The notes: a model not told the origin generated them from the sequence alone. Numbered from the stretch's first letter, positions 43,604 to 52,056 are shown. The stretch is 64,000 nucleotides of DNA from PALSA-129 sp963842505 (GCA_963842505.1 CAWJGZ010000004.1:1612001-1676000); one strand, 5' to 3'. Program-made: numbers and translations.

Positions 43604-44062
43604 CTAGCTGAGTTGTCTGGGCCTTTTCCCAGCGGCGGCAACAAGGCCCGCGTGCGCGAGGTGCCGCCGCTTGCTGAAAATGATCTCCAGAAAGATCTCG
43701 CATAATCGCGCCAAGCCAAGCCGTTCGGCTATGACCAGCCGGTTCTGGTAGTGCATCACAGCGGATCGTGCAAGGATGATATATTCCTCTATCGATCCGG
43801 CCGCAGGCCGTCTTGACGGCCCCAGAGCCGCGGCGCAGGGAGGAGACCCACCGAGCGAAAGCACCTCGGCAGCCAGCGCCGTTGCGTTCGATAGCGCAGC
43901 CGCCGCACAAGACGCGACGTTACGCCGGATGAGCGTGTAATACGGTTGGGGCGCCGAATATGCCCGCTGCACGCAGTCCTCAGCCATCCCGACTTCCTGC
44001 AAGATGTCCGCGTTCAATGCGGCAATCAAATCCTCCTTAGCAGGTGCGTGGCTCCATTTCAT
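43604..44062 (-). CDS. Ferritin-like helical protein
   Basis: The 152-residue protein is all-helical and follows the ferritin-like pattern: LIAALNADILQEVGMAEDCVQRAY as the first helix, SNATALAAEVLSLGGSPP, then SIEEYIILARSAVMHYQNRL and a final helix with KRRHLAH. Some of the usual iron-binding Glu and His positions appear present, but others are not, so iron storage or oxidation is uncertain. Its ATG overlaps the padR stop by four bases. The neighbours suggest a role in iron or metal cluster handling. Confidence 0.6.
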   Translation of the reverse strand: MKWSHAPAKEDLIAALNADILQEVGMAEDCVQRAYSAPQPYYTLIRRNVASCAAAALSNATALAAEVLSLGGSPPCAAALGPSRRPAAGSIEEYIILARSAVMHYQNRLVIAERLGLARLCEIFLEIIFSKRRHLAHAGLVAAAGKRPRQLS

Positions 44063-44565
44063 CGCGGAAGCGCCTCCATACCCTCGGCAATGGTCTTCCT
44101 CATTGCCGTTTCCGGCCGCGGCCGCCGTGCGGCAGTGCGGCGCCCGGTCCCGGTTGGCCGGCTTGCCACGGGCGGCTCCCCGTCCGCCGCCTTGGCCTCT
44201 CGGATGAATCGCTTCATGGATCTTGACATGTGATCCAAAACAGTGACCCACTCTTGAAGATGTTGCTCCCCCCAGCGTGTCAGCACGTACAACCTTCTGG
44301 CCGGCCCGCTGCCCTCTATTTCCCACGCAGAGGTCACACATCCGTTCTTTTCGAGTTGACGGAGAGTTCTGTAGAGGGCTGCAATCTCGATCTCGGCGTC
44401 GGTCAGCGAATATCGGCGCAGATCGCTCGCGAGCTCGTATCCGTAAGCGCGGCCCTTGCTCTTCAATAGAAAGAGCAGCACTGGCTCCACGAAACGGTAG
44501 AGATTACCCATGGCGCAAGTGCAGGGATATTCGTTCCCGTGACGCGGACAAGTGCGATGTGCCAA
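44059..44565 (-). CDS. PadR-family regulator with N-terminal cysteine cluster
   Basis: The 168-residue protein has the PadR winged helix (LLKSKGRAYGYELASDLRR, ALYRTLRQLEKNGCVTSAW, RRLYVLTRWGEQHLQEW) and a basic C-terminal tail. Before the winged helix is a cysteine group, CPRHGNEYPCTCAMGNLYRF, which may bind a metal or an iron-sulfur cluster and act as the sensor. It heads a three-gene run with the ferritin-like and NifX-type genes and probably represses that run. The region upstream (44566-44620) is AT-rich (TTGATTATATATGCAAATTA) and is the likely promoter and operator. Confidence 0.85.
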   Translation of the reverse strand: MAHRTCPRHGNEYPCTCAMGNLYRFVEPVLLFLLKSKGRAYGYELASDLRRYSLTDAEIEIAALYRTLRQLEKNGCVTSAWEIEGSGPARRLYVLTRWGEQHLQEWVTVLDHMSRSMKRFIREAKAADGEPPVASRPTGTGRRTAARRPRPETAMRKTIAEGMEALPR

Positions 44566-44761
44566 GCTCTGAGATCCCTCAACAGGCTAGCATCTATTTG
44601 ATTATATATGCAAATTACATCTACCTGCCGCAGAGTGGTTCGTACAGTTACGCAGTGGGCGTCGCCGACAGTGCTTCCCCAGCGCAAGCCAGCACGTCGC
44701 AATCCTCCGCGGGAAGACGCGGCCTGCTCCCTGGAACCTATCGGTGGTAAGATGGCGTGCC

Positions 44762-45796
44762 ATGATACGAGCAATTTTAATGGCAGGATTGCTGCCCCTT
44801 CTTGTGGGGGCTGCCGATTTCACGGTTGGCTCCGCGACCGCGCGCACCGGGCAGAAGGCCACCGGCTATATCGATGTGCCGGCGGGCGTGGACGCGGCGG
44901 CGAGCATCCCGGTGATCGTAGTCAACGGCGCCAAACCTGGGCCTGTGCTCGCCCTGGTAGCTGGATCTCATGGCACCGAGTACGCGTCTATCCTTGCGCT
45001 GCAGAAACTCGCCAACGCTGCCGACCCGGCGGAGCTTTCGGGAACGCTGATCATCCTGCCGCTGATCAACGTGCCATCGTTCGCGCAAAAGGTTCCGCAC
45101 TTGAACCCGGTGGATGGCAAGAATATGAACCGCTTCTATCCGGGCAGGCCGGACGGCACGCAGACCGAGCGCGTATCGTGGGCCATCGCCAAGCAGGTGG
45201 TGGAGAAGTGCGATTACCTGATCGACCTGCATGGCGGCGATCTGGATGAGAACCTGCGGCGCTACTCCTACTGGGCTGCCACCGGGAACGAGTCTCAGGA
45301 CGCGGCGTCACGCGCCATGGTGCTGGCCTTCGGGCTCGATCACATCATCCTGCAGGACTTCCGGACGCCGGTTGCGCCGGGCGGCGCCGTGACCATCACA
45401 CGCTTCGCGGCGGGGCTCGGCAAACCTTGTGTCACAGCGGAAGCCGGCCATGCCGGCATCAGCGATGCGGAGGACGTCGATTCATTGATCCAGGGCTGCT
45501 GGAGGGTGGCGCGGCACCTGAAGATGCTGTCCGGCCCGGTCTCCCCGGTGGAGCATCCGTTGTGGCTCTCGCACATTTCCATTGTGACCGGCGAACTGGA
45601 TGGCGTCTTCTATCCGCTGGTAGGTCCGGAGGCGTACGTGTCGCAGGGCATGAAGATCGGCTATGTCACCGACTATTTCGGCAAAAAGGTGTGGGACGCG
45701 ACGTCTCCGATCGCAGGCGTCGTGCTTTACATTGGCGCAGTGCCGTCGCTAAAGAAGGGCGATGCGATCGCGTACATTGGGGAAATTGGGAAGTAG
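44762..45796 (+). CDS. Secreted succinylglutamate desuccinylase/aspartoacylase-family protein
   Basis: The 344-residue zinc-dependent deacylase or carboxypeptidase-like protein has a short N-terminal signal-like helix (IRAILMAGLLPLLVGA). Zinc-binding motifs are visible as GSHGTEY (His, Glu) and YLIDLHGGDL (His). Other family features are LPLINVPSFAQKVPHLNPVDGKNMNRFYPG and VTAEAGHAG. The C-terminal beta domain (TSPIAGVVLYIGAV) is as in AstE-like members. The substrate is unknown; an extracytoplasmic amide or peptide is likely. It stands alone between PadR and the repeat copy B. Confidence 0.85.
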   Translation: MIRAILMAGLLPLLVGAADFTVGSATARTGQKATGYIDVPAGVDAAASIPVIVVNGAKPGPVLALVAGSHGTEYASILALQKLANAADPAELSGTLIILPLINVPSFAQKVPHLNPVDGKNMNRFYPGRPDGTQTERVSWAIAKQVVEKCDYLIDLHGGDLDENLRRYSYWAATGNESQDAASRAMVLAFGLDHIILQDFRTPVAPGGAVTITRFAAGLGKPCVTAEAGHAGISDAEDVDSLIQGCWRVARHLKMLSGPVSPVEHPLWLSHISIVTGELDGVFYPLVGPEAYVSQGMKIGYVTDYFGKKVWDATSPIAGVVLYIGAVPSLKKGDAIAYIGEIGK

Positions 45797-45858
45797 GCGA
45801 ACAGCCTGGGTTGTTTCCACTGTCGCTCTGCCAAGGGATTGTTGTTGAGCGCCTAGGT

Positions 45859-45992
45859 GCAATGCTGTTCACTTAAGCCGGCGTCGGGGGTGGGACAGAC
45901 GATCGGTTTCAGTCGTCTGTCAAGCGCCCTCTTCAGCTAAGCATGACAGGCCACGAAAGGCGATGGCCTGTCCCACTTAACTGAACAGTATT
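45859..45992. repeat. Palindromic MITE-like repeat, copy B (inverted orientation)
   Basis: The copy is about 134 bp, in opposite orientation to copies A and C. It starts CAATGCTGTTCACTTAAG and ends CTTAACTGAACAGTATT, inverted ends with two or three mismatches. It contains the same two hairpins as copy A. The 11-base sequence GCGCCTAGGTG occurs directly on both sides (45848-45858 and 45993-46003), which looks like a target site duplication made by insertion. It lies 62 bases after the M14-type gene. Confidence 0.88.
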
Positions 45993-46033
45993 GCGCCTAG
46001 GTGGAGACATCCGCGTAGCCAATTCCGATGCCT

Positions 46034-46840
46034 TCACGCGAGCCGTCTCTCGGAGGGTTTTATGACCTCCTTCGCCACGGGCGGGAAGGGTCCCGGGCAG
46101 CTCACCAGTGCCAGCACGGCGTCCGCTGTCAACCGGGGCAGAATTCGCACGCTGCGACCGCGCTCCGGCACGGCCAGCGAGCCGATATAGCCGTCTTCCG
46201 GCGCCAGGGAATATAGCGACCACTTGCTCGCCGCGGTGGGATCTCCGGCAGCATGAATCAGCGACGCGGACACTCCCGGCCTGAGGCTGACCTGGAAATT
46301 GTCCAGCGGCATCGAAAGGCCATCGCCCAAGGCCTTGATGTAAGCTTCCTTCCGCGTCCAGCAGCGAAAGAAGGCTTCGGCGCGCTGCGAAGGATCGAGT
46401 CCCAGCCATTCCTCGCGCTCCTCCCGCGAGAAGAATCGGCGCACTAAGCTCTCCTGGTCCCCTCCTTGCCGAACCTCCTCAATATCCACGCCGAGCTCGC
46501 AGCCAACCGCGAAGGCATAGGCTGCGAACCTTCCGGAGTGGGCCAGGTTGAATTCGAGCGCGGTCTCTGGGAACGCCAGTCTCGGTTTACCTCGCGGCCC
46601 ATAAGCGAAGCGTACACGATCGGGCTCGGTGGCAAGGTAACGCCCCAGTAGAACACGCAGGATACCCCTGGACAGCGTGAAGGCGGCCTTTAGATGCTCG
46701 AAGCGAAACCGCGAGGCGCGTTCTCTTTCGTCGGGGCACAAGTTGCTAGAGCATGCTTCTACCGAAGCGGCGGCCGCGGCGAGTTCCACGAACCACACGT
46801 GAACCTCACGCTGATCCGGCAACATATCCCGACGTTCCAT
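46034..46840 (-). CDS. 4'-phosphopantetheinyl transferase (Sfp type)
   Basis: The 268-residue protein is a two-domain Sfp-type transferase that moves phosphopantetheine from CoA to carrier proteins. Motifs are LEFNLAHSGRFAAYAFA, the magnesium-binding GVDIEEV, and WTRKEAYIKALGDGLSMPLD. The start is uncertain; ATG at 46840 or 46825 gives the normal family length, while the frame stays open to 46915. Sfp-type enzymes often serve polyketide or nonribosomal peptide synthases, but none are present here, so it may charge the acyl carrier protein at 25699. Confidence 0.88.
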   Translation of the reverse strand: MERRDMLPDQREVHVWFVELAAAAASVEACSSNLCPDERERASRFRFEHLKAAFTLSRGILRVLLGRYLATEPDRVRFAYGPRGKPRLAFPETALEFNLAHSGRFAAYAFAVGCELGVDIEEVRQGGDQESLVRRFFSREEREEWLGLDPSQRAEAFFRCWTRKEAYIKALGDGLSMPLDNFQVSLRPGVSASLIHAAGDPTAASKWSLYSLAPEDGYIGSLAVPERGRSVRILPRLTADAVLALVSCPGPFPPVAKEVIKPSERRLA

Positions 46841-46975
46841 ATATGCCAACTGTACATCTCGCAGTGGTGAGTCTACACAGGTGGGTACGGTCTCTCGATC
46901 TCGGAACCCGTTCAAGCCGGCCCAATCGGCCCGTTTCGGCCACCAAACCCATGGAGAAACCGGCTGGGCCGAGAG

Positions 46976-47011
46976 CTTCCGTACGCGTAGTAACTTCCGT
47001 ACGCGTAGTAA
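46976..47011. repeat. Perfect 18-bp tandem duplication
   Basis: CTTCCGTACGCGTAGTAA occurs twice in direct succession (46976-46993 and 46994-47011). Each copy holds the palindrome TACGCGTA. It lies about 140 bases upstream of the phosphopantetheinyl transferase start. It could be a pair of operator sites or a simple local duplication. Confidence 0.6.
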
Positions 47012-47080
47012 TGATAAGCGGCCGTTTTAAGGCACTTAGTCCGCTCTTCTCACCAGGTTTCGTCGCGAGGCCATTAGCCG

Positions 47081-47214
47081 CAATACTGTTCAGTTAGGTG
47101 GGACTGGCCATCGCCTTTCGTGGCCTATCATGCTTAGCTGAAGAGGGCGTTTGACAGACGACTAAAACCGATCGTCTGTCCCACCCCCGACGCCGGCTTA
47201 AGTGAACAGCATTG
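47081..47214. repeat. Palindromic MITE-like repeat, copy C
   Basis: The 134-bp copy is in the same orientation as copy A: CAATACTGTTCAGTTAGG at the left and CTTAAGTGAACAGCATTG at the right, with the same two internal hairpins and over 90 percent identity by eye. ATTAGCCG is directly repeated at 47073-47080 and 47217-47224, next to the left end and two bases from the right end. This is consistent with a target duplication. The right-hand duplicate contains the stop codon of the gene remnant on the minus strand. Confidence 0.85.
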
Positions 47215-47217
47215 CTA

Positions 47218-47382
47218 TTAGCCGATGTCGGCCACGAAGTGGCAGGTTGCCCCGCCGCGGCGCAGCGATTCGACGATGCTCACGCGAACGGGCCGCCCCA
47301 GAGCCGTCTCGAAGATCGCCTGGTGACTGGCACGGGTGCATTCGCAGTGGATGTCGGAAGTCCCTGCGCTCCGGTTCCGACT
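47218..47382 (-). pseudogene. C-terminal gene remnant, V4R-like end
   Basis: The minus strand encodes about 54 residues with natural-looking composition (HCECTRASHQAIFETALGRP, VRVSIVESLRRGGATCHFVA) and ends in TAA at 47218. A stop codon lies just upstream of the stretch, and no start codon fits. Cysteine/histidine placement and the late GGATCHF pattern recall the end of V4R-type ligand-binding domains. I interpret it as the 3' remnant of a regulator gene that lost its front part. The evidence is limited to this short stretch. Confidence 0.35.
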
Positions 47383-47480
47383 TCAGAGATGATAGCCCAG
47401 CCTCGGTTCTGCTATATTGGATTGGTTGGCTTATTGATCTTTGTTCTACTTGATGAACACCATAAATCCGAAAGAATGAG

Positions 47481-48365
47481 ATGAAATTACTCAATTTCCA
47501 CACCTCCGATTCGCAAACGGCGCTCGGGCTCGTCGAGGGAGACCGCGTGTTGAACCTGACTGCGGCGGCCGGTGGCGACGCGGCATTCTCGTCCGTTACG
47601 GCCTGGCTGCGAGGCGGCGGCGAAACTTCAAAGCAGACCCGCAGCCTGCGGCAGCGAATCCTCCAAACGCCCGATTCCGGAGCTCCGCTCGCGGAAATCC
47701 GGCACGCTCCTCTGGTGGACCGGGATTGTCAATTGTTCTGCGTGGGCTTGAACTATGCGGACCATGCGGCTGAGAACAAGCTGCCTCCGCCGGAAAACCC
47801 CATTTTCTTTGCCAAGTTGGCTTCGGTGGTGATCCCCCACCTCGCCGACATTTGGTTGCCTCAGGGTCAACATCAGGTGGACTATGAAGCCGAGATGGCC
47901 ATTGTGATTGGCCGGCGGGCGGATAGGGTCAGCGTTGCCGAAGCTCACGAGTGCATCGCAGGGTACACCATAATGAACGATGTATCCGCGCGAGACTTGC
48001 AGCGCAGCGGCAAACAATGGTTCCGCGGGAAAAACTGCAGTGGATTCGGACCGATGGGGCCGTGGCTGGTGACCGCCGACGAAATCACCGATCCGCACAA
48101 TATGGGAATCACCCTGCTGTTGAACGGCGAGGTGCGCCAACATTCCAATACGAGCAACTTGATTTTCACGCCGGAAGTGCTGGTTTCAATTCTCTCCCAG
48201 ACGCTGGTAATCGAGCCGGGAGACGTGATCAGCACGGGGACTCCGGCCGGGGTTGGAGTTCACTCGAAGCCGCAGGTGTTTCTGAAGGCCGGCGACCGCG
48301 TGGAAATCAAGATCGAAGGCATCGGTGTCCTTCAAAACGGGGTAGCGGAGCGGCCGGCAAAGTAA
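47481..48365 (+). CDS. Fumarylacetoacetate hydrolase-family protein
   Basis: The 294-residue protein has an N-terminal lid (MKLLNFHTSDSQTALGLVEG) and the FAH catalytic domain: LFCVGLNYADHAAE, ENPIFFAKLASVVIP, VDYEAEMAIVIGRRA, YTIMNDVSARDLQ and the C-terminal EPGDVISTGTPAGVG. The acidic residues that bind the metal (EAEMA and nearby) are present. Members hydrolyse or isomerise C-C bonds in 2-oxo acids, including 2-keto-3-deoxy sugar acids and acylpyruvates. The position ahead of an IclR regulator and an AGE-type epimerase suggests a role in sugar-acid breakdown. Confidence 0.9.
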   Translation: MKLLNFHTSDSQTALGLVEGDRVLNLTAAAGGDAAFSSVTAWLRGGGETSKQTRSLRQRILQTPDSGAPLAEIRHAPLVDRDCQLFCVGLNYADHAAENKLPPPENPIFFAKLASVVIPHLADIWLPQGQHQVDYEAEMAIVIGRRADRVSVAEAHECIAGYTIMNDVSARDLQRSGKQWFRGKNCSGFGPMGPWLVTADEITDPHNMGITLLLNGEVRQHSNTSNLIFTPEVLVSILSQTLVIEPGDVISTGTPAGVGVHSKPQVFLKAGDRVEIKIEGIGVLQNGVAERPAK

Positions 48366-48388
48366 CGAAATAGGCGGCAATACGCCAC

Positions 48389-49354
48389 ATGTTCTTGCCC
48401 CATATTTCCTGCCGGCGCTGCCGCCGGCTGCCCATAATTCGCAGGCATCGTTTCCATAGCAGGTGGATTACGGCGCCTGGCGCTGAAGGTGGTGTGGTTC
48501 AATTAACTGAACAGCAGTCTAATTTTCGTGTTATCATCCCTCTGGAGACGGCCGATCTGAAGACTGTAGCCACTTCCGCCAAGAGTAAGGTCTATTCCGT
48601 GCCAGCTGTCGAGAGGGTGTTCGATATGCTGGAATTCCTGATTTCCAGCGGAAAACCGCGTAACGTCACCGAAGTCAGCCGGGCGTTGAAGATTCCCAAG
48701 AGCTCGGCTTTCGGCATTCTGCACACCCTCCGCCAACGCGGCTATATCGAGAAACTGGAAGATGACCGTTACAGTCTTACGATGAAGCTGTTCAGCCTGG
48801 GCGCGTCGATGGTAGACTCCCTCGACCAGCGCCAACAGGTCGCGCCGTTGTTGCGGCAACTGGCGCTCGAAACCAACATCACGGCTCATTTGGCTGTCCT
48901 GGCGGCGGATGAAGCGGTGTACATCGATAAGGCCGAAGCGCCCGGGGCGATCCGGCTCACGACCTATGTGGGCTGCCGCGTCCCGCTGCATTCCACCGCC
49001 ATGGGGAAGGCGCTGCTGGCATGGCTGCCCGAAAGCGAAGTCGATCGCATCATCCGCAGCCGCGGCTTGACTGCTTTCACGCCGCACACCATCAGCAGTC
49101 CGGCGGCCCTCAAGGCTGAACTGATGCAAGTGCGCTCAAACGGCTATGCGGTCAGTATCGAGGAGAATGAACCGGGCGTGTGCGGTATCGCTGGTCCGGT
49201 CTTCGATCATACCGGCCACGTGGCCGCCGCCGTCAACGTGGGCGGCACTATTTTGCATATCAAGGAGAAGGATTTGACATTCCTCGGCGAATGCGTGGCG
49301 CGCACCGCGGCGGAGATGTCCCGCCGGCTGGGTTATATCGGGAGGCGGCCGTAA
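48389..49354 (+). CDS. IclR-family transcriptional regulator
   Basis: The core protein has the IclR winged helix (VPAVERVFDMLEFLISSGKP, VTEVSRALKIPKSSAFGILH) and the effector domain (TAHLAVLAADEAVYIDKAEA, VGCRVPLHSTAMGKALLAWL, YAVSIEENEPGVCGIAGPV). It should be a dimeric regulator of the adjacent catabolic genes, responding to a small organic acid or sugar acid. The first 60 to 80 residues from the ATG at 48389 look non-native. GTG at 48494 or CTG at 48557 are alternatives, and the latter would give the usual IclR length. GTTCAATTAACTGAAC at 48497-48512 is a near-palindrome that could be its own operator if the later start is used. Confidence 0.88.
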   Translation: MFLPHISCRRCRRLPIIRRHRFHSRWITAPGAEGGVVQLTEQQSNFRVIIPLETADLKTVATSAKSKVYSVPAVERVFDMLEFLISSGKPRNVTEVSRALKIPKSSAFGILHTLRQRGYIEKLEDDRYSLTMKLFSLGASMVDSLDQRQQVAPLLRQLALETNITAHLAVLAADEAVYIDKAEAPGAIRLTTYVGCRVPLHSTAMGKALLAWLPESEVDRIIRSRGLTAFTPHTISSPAALKAELMQVRSNGYAVSIEENEPGVCGIAGPVFDHTGHVAAAVNVGGTILHIKEKDLTFLGECVARTAAEMSRRLGYIGRRP

Positions 49355-49359
49355 GCAGA

Positions 49360-50631
49360 ATGACAAGAAGGATGCTGCTCGCGGGAGGGAGCGTGGCCGC
49401 CATTCCGGTGCTCGCCGCGCCGCGCACGCTCAACCGCCTGGGGGAGTTGCGCGACTTATACCACCGCGATCTGTTCCAGGATTTCCTGCCGTTCATGGAC
49501 CGCTCCGTCATCGACCGGGAATACGGCGGGTTTCTGTGCGATACCGATTTTGACGGCACCCGCGCGGACATGTATAAATCGCCTTTATTTGAAGGCCGCG
49601 GCATCTGGGTGTACGCGTTCCTCTACACCCATTTCGGCCATGAGGAACGTTACCTGGACGTCGCCCGCCGCAGCATCGCGCTGCTGCGGAAGTCTCAGCC
49701 TTCGGAGGGCGCGTTCTGGAGCGCCAAGTTGAACCGTGACGGCACGCCGGCGGCGCCGGCTGCAACCACTATTCCGGGCGACCTGGCGATAGCCGAAGGC
49801 CTGGCTGCTTACGCGCTGGCCGCGCGGTCGCAGGAACACCTGGACTGGGCCAAACGCCTGCTGAGCCGATGCGTAGAAGCTTACGACCGGCCGGATTACA
49901 ACCCTGGCGCCGGTCGGACATTTCTGGGCCCGGACGCGCAACCGACGCCGGGCGCGCGCAACGTCGGATCCTGGATGCTGCTGTTGCGGTGCGCCGCGCA
50001 GATCCGCGAGGTCGACAAGGACCCGCAGCTCGCTTCCTTGATTGACCGCGCGACCGAAGCCGTGCTCGAACACCATTTCAACCCGGTTTACCGTCTGAAC
50101 AATGAAATCCTGCCGCACGACTTGAGCCGGCCCGCGGGCGAGTCCGCCGGGCTTGTTTATTTCGGCCACACTTTCGAGATCACCTGGATGCTGCTCGAGG
50201 AAGCCATCGCGCGGCGCGACACCGCACTGTTTCAGACGGTTGTGGAGCGCTTCCGGCGCCACGTGGAGGTCGCGTGGGACACGGTCTACGGCGGGGTGTT
50301 CCACAACCTGCGCAACGTGGATGAGAACCGCTGGGTGCTTGACAAGGTGTTGTGGGCCCAGGAGGAGGTGCTTATCGGCGCGCTCCTGGTGTTTGAGCGC
50401 ACCGGGTCGGCTTGGTCACGCGAGCTGTTTGAGCGCATGAACGCCTATGTGCGGCAGAAGTATCCGCTAAAGGCGCACGGCTCTCCGCTGTGGATGTATG
50501 CGGCCGACCGCCGGGCGACATTTACGTCGTTCGCAGCGCTGCCGAAGCGCGTCGAAAACTATCATCATCCGCGCCACCTCATGCTCAACCTGATGCGGCT
50601 GAACCGGATGGCCGCCCGTCAGAAAATGTAG
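49360..50631 (+). CDS. N-acylglucosamine 2-epimerase (AGE) family protein, exported
   Basis: The 423-residue protein begins TRRMLLAGGSVAAIPVLAA, a Tat-like or Sec signal, and then forms the (alpha/alpha)6 barrel of the AGE family: DREYGGFLCDTDFDGTRAD, GRGIWVYAFLYTHFG, YFGHTFEITWMLLEEAI, DTVYGGVFHNLRNVDENR and KVLWAQEEVLIGALL. Conserved histidines are in HTFEITW and in YHHPRHLM. Members epimerise or isomerise free sugars such as N-acylglucosamine, mannose or cellobiose. It follows the regulator by six bases, so the two are translated in series. Confidence 0.88.
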   Translation: MTRRMLLAGGSVAAIPVLAAPRTLNRLGELRDLYHRDLFQDFLPFMDRSVIDREYGGFLCDTDFDGTRADMYKSPLFEGRGIWVYAFLYTHFGHEERYLDVARRSIALLRKSQPSEGAFWSAKLNRDGTPAAPAATTIPGDLAIAEGLAAYALAARSQEHLDWAKRLLSRCVEAYDRPDYNPGAGRTFLGPDAQPTPGARNVGSWMLLLRCAAQIREVDKDPQLASLIDRATEAVLEHHFNPVYRLNNEILPHDLSRPAGESAGLVYFGHTFEITWMLLEEAIARRDTALFQTVVERFRRHVEVAWDTVYGGVFHNLRNVDENRWVLDKVLWAQEEVLIGALLVFERTGSAWSRELFERMNAYVRQKYPLKAHGSPLWMYAADRRATFTSFAALPKRVENYHHPRHLMLNLMRLNRMAARQKM

Positions 50632-50694
50632 CGCGCCAACAGCGCTGTTCCGGAGTTTGTTTTGGAGTTGCGCCGGAACAGCGGTTCGGCTCCG

Positions 50695-51960
50695 TTATCG
50701 CACGGCGGCGGCCCGGCGGAACCGGTACACGTGCACTTCGTTCGGCCCGAACCAATCCGTGAAGCGGCCATCCTCCGCTTTCACCGGCCGGCCCGCTTCG
50801 AACAGCACTTCTCCGCCGGTCGCGTCCGGCGGCAATCCGCTGAATGTTACCTGCGCGGCGCCGTCCTCGCGCTTGGCAGCGAGGATATAGATAAGATCGC
50901 CCACCTCCCGGACGGTGTATTCCACGCCCGCAGAGCCTTCCACGCGAACCGGCAGCGTCGAGTTCGGAGCAATCAGGGCCGGATGCAGCGGGCTGCCGGG
51001 CCGCAATTCATCGAGCACCGGCCGCAGCACGCGGTCATAGAATGTCCAGTTCCAGCCATAGGCTGTGTCATTGTCGTTCCAGCATCCTCGCACGTTTCCG
51101 CCAAAGTAGACCAACCCGCGCGCGCCGTCGATGATCGCCTGGTAAGTCATGTAACGCTCGTCCGGAAACGTGGGAAAGCGCAGCGTCTTTCCCGGTTTGG
51201 TGACGCCACTCCAACAGATTTGCAGCACCATCATCAGCGGTTTCTGATGATTGGTTACCTCGCCGATCAACTTGGTGTAGTCGCCGACTACGCTTAGATT
51301 CTTGTTGGCGATACCAGAATGGTCGCCCGGCGGATAGCTCACCGGATAAATGTCGATGGCGCCGATATCGAAGAATGGATCGTACGGGCGCAGTTCCTCA
51401 ACCGTGCCGCGGGGCGCCTGCGTGATCCAGATCGGGTGGTCAGGATCCAGGGCGTGGATGGTCTGATAGTAAATGCGCAGGTCTTCGACGGGAAAGTGGC
51501 CCCACTGCGGTTCGTCCTCACCCTTCCAGAACAACAGCGCGGGATGGCCGCGATACTTGGTTACCACGCGCCGCAGTTCGGCGATCTTGGATTGCTCGCC
51601 CGGCTTGATGGCCTGTAAGTCGGGGATGGAAATCACCACCTGGGCGCCTTGCCGGCGCGATTGCTCCAGTAGCGCATCGAGTTGTGCCTCCCGGTCCGGT
51701 CCCCACATGCCGGGCGGGCAGTACCACAGTTGAAAAACGTAACCTTCGCGCTTGAGCTCCGCCAGGCCGTCAAGGCCGTCCGGCGCTAGTCCGCCGATAA
51801 CCGGGCCACTGGTGTAGCCGATCGGGAAAATCGCGGCATCGTTGACAAAGAATCGGCCGTCCGGCGCCAGCCGCACGCGCTGGAGCCCATCTGCGGCGGT
51901 TGCGGCGTAACACGCGGCGGAGGCGAACAGACCGACCGACAGCGCCGCGGCGATTCGCAT
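50695..51960 (-). CDS. Secreted glycoside hydrolase-like TIM-barrel protein
   Basis: The 421-residue protein has a signal peptide (IAAALSVGLFASAACYA) and a barrel like those of family 5 or related glycoside hydrolases: RFFVNDAAIFPIGYTSG at the start, QVVISIPDLQAIKPGEQSKI, HPALLFWKGEDEPQWG with acidic residues in the place of the usual acid/base, FFDIGAIDIYPVSYPPGD, and RFPTFPDERYMTYQAIIDGA. The C-terminal beta domain ends near residue 421. No family is certain; the catalytic residues are proposed, not confirmed. It is the last gene of the minus-strand catabolic train and has an inverted repeat upstream at 52041-52056. A start at 52029 is also possible. Confidence 0.65.
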   Translation of the reverse strand: MRIAAALSVGLFASAACYAATAADGLQRVRLAPDGRFFVNDAAIFPIGYTSGPVIGGLAPDGLDGLAELKREGYVFQLWYCPPGMWGPDREAQLDALLEQSRRQGAQVVISIPDLQAIKPGEQSKIAELRRVVTKYRGHPALLFWKGEDEPQWGHFPVEDLRIYYQTIHALDPDHPIWITQAPRGTVEELRPYDPFFDIGAIDIYPVSYPPGDHSGIANKNLSVVGDYTKLIGEVTNHQKPLMMVLQICWSGVTKPGKTLRFPTFPDERYMTYQAIIDGARGLVYFGGNVRGCWNDNDTAYGWNWTFYDRVLRPVLDELRPGSPLHPALIAPNSTLPVRVEGSAGVEYTVREVGDLIYILAAKREDGAAQVTFSGLPPDATGGEVLFEAGRPVKAEDGRFTDWFGPNEVHVYRFRRAAAVR

Positions 51961-52040
51961 TCGCCGGAATAGAGCTGCGAACGCCCGCAAATCCTGAAAC
52001 ACTTGACAAACTTGGTAGCCTACACTCATTTTTCTATTAG

Positions 52041-52056
52041 CTGAATTATTTTTCAG
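52041..52056. promoter_or_regulatory. Inverted repeat upstream of the glycoside hydrolase-like gene
   Basis: CTGAA, six bases, TTCAG forms a perfect 5-bp inverted repeat 81 bases upstream of the proposed start at 51960. The stretch AGCTGAATTAT (52039-52049) recurs with one difference at 60743-60753 (AGCTGAATAAT), just upstream of the DegT gene. The TGAA/TTCA arrangement fits operators of IclR-type regulators, and an IclR gene is nearby, but the link is inference. Confidence 0.3.

Noticed and set aside
48503..48514. TTAACTGAACAG, a 12-base match to the end of the MITE-like repeat upstream of IclR
   Set aside because: Only one end is present and no other part of the element is found, so chance or an operator is as likely as a remnant.
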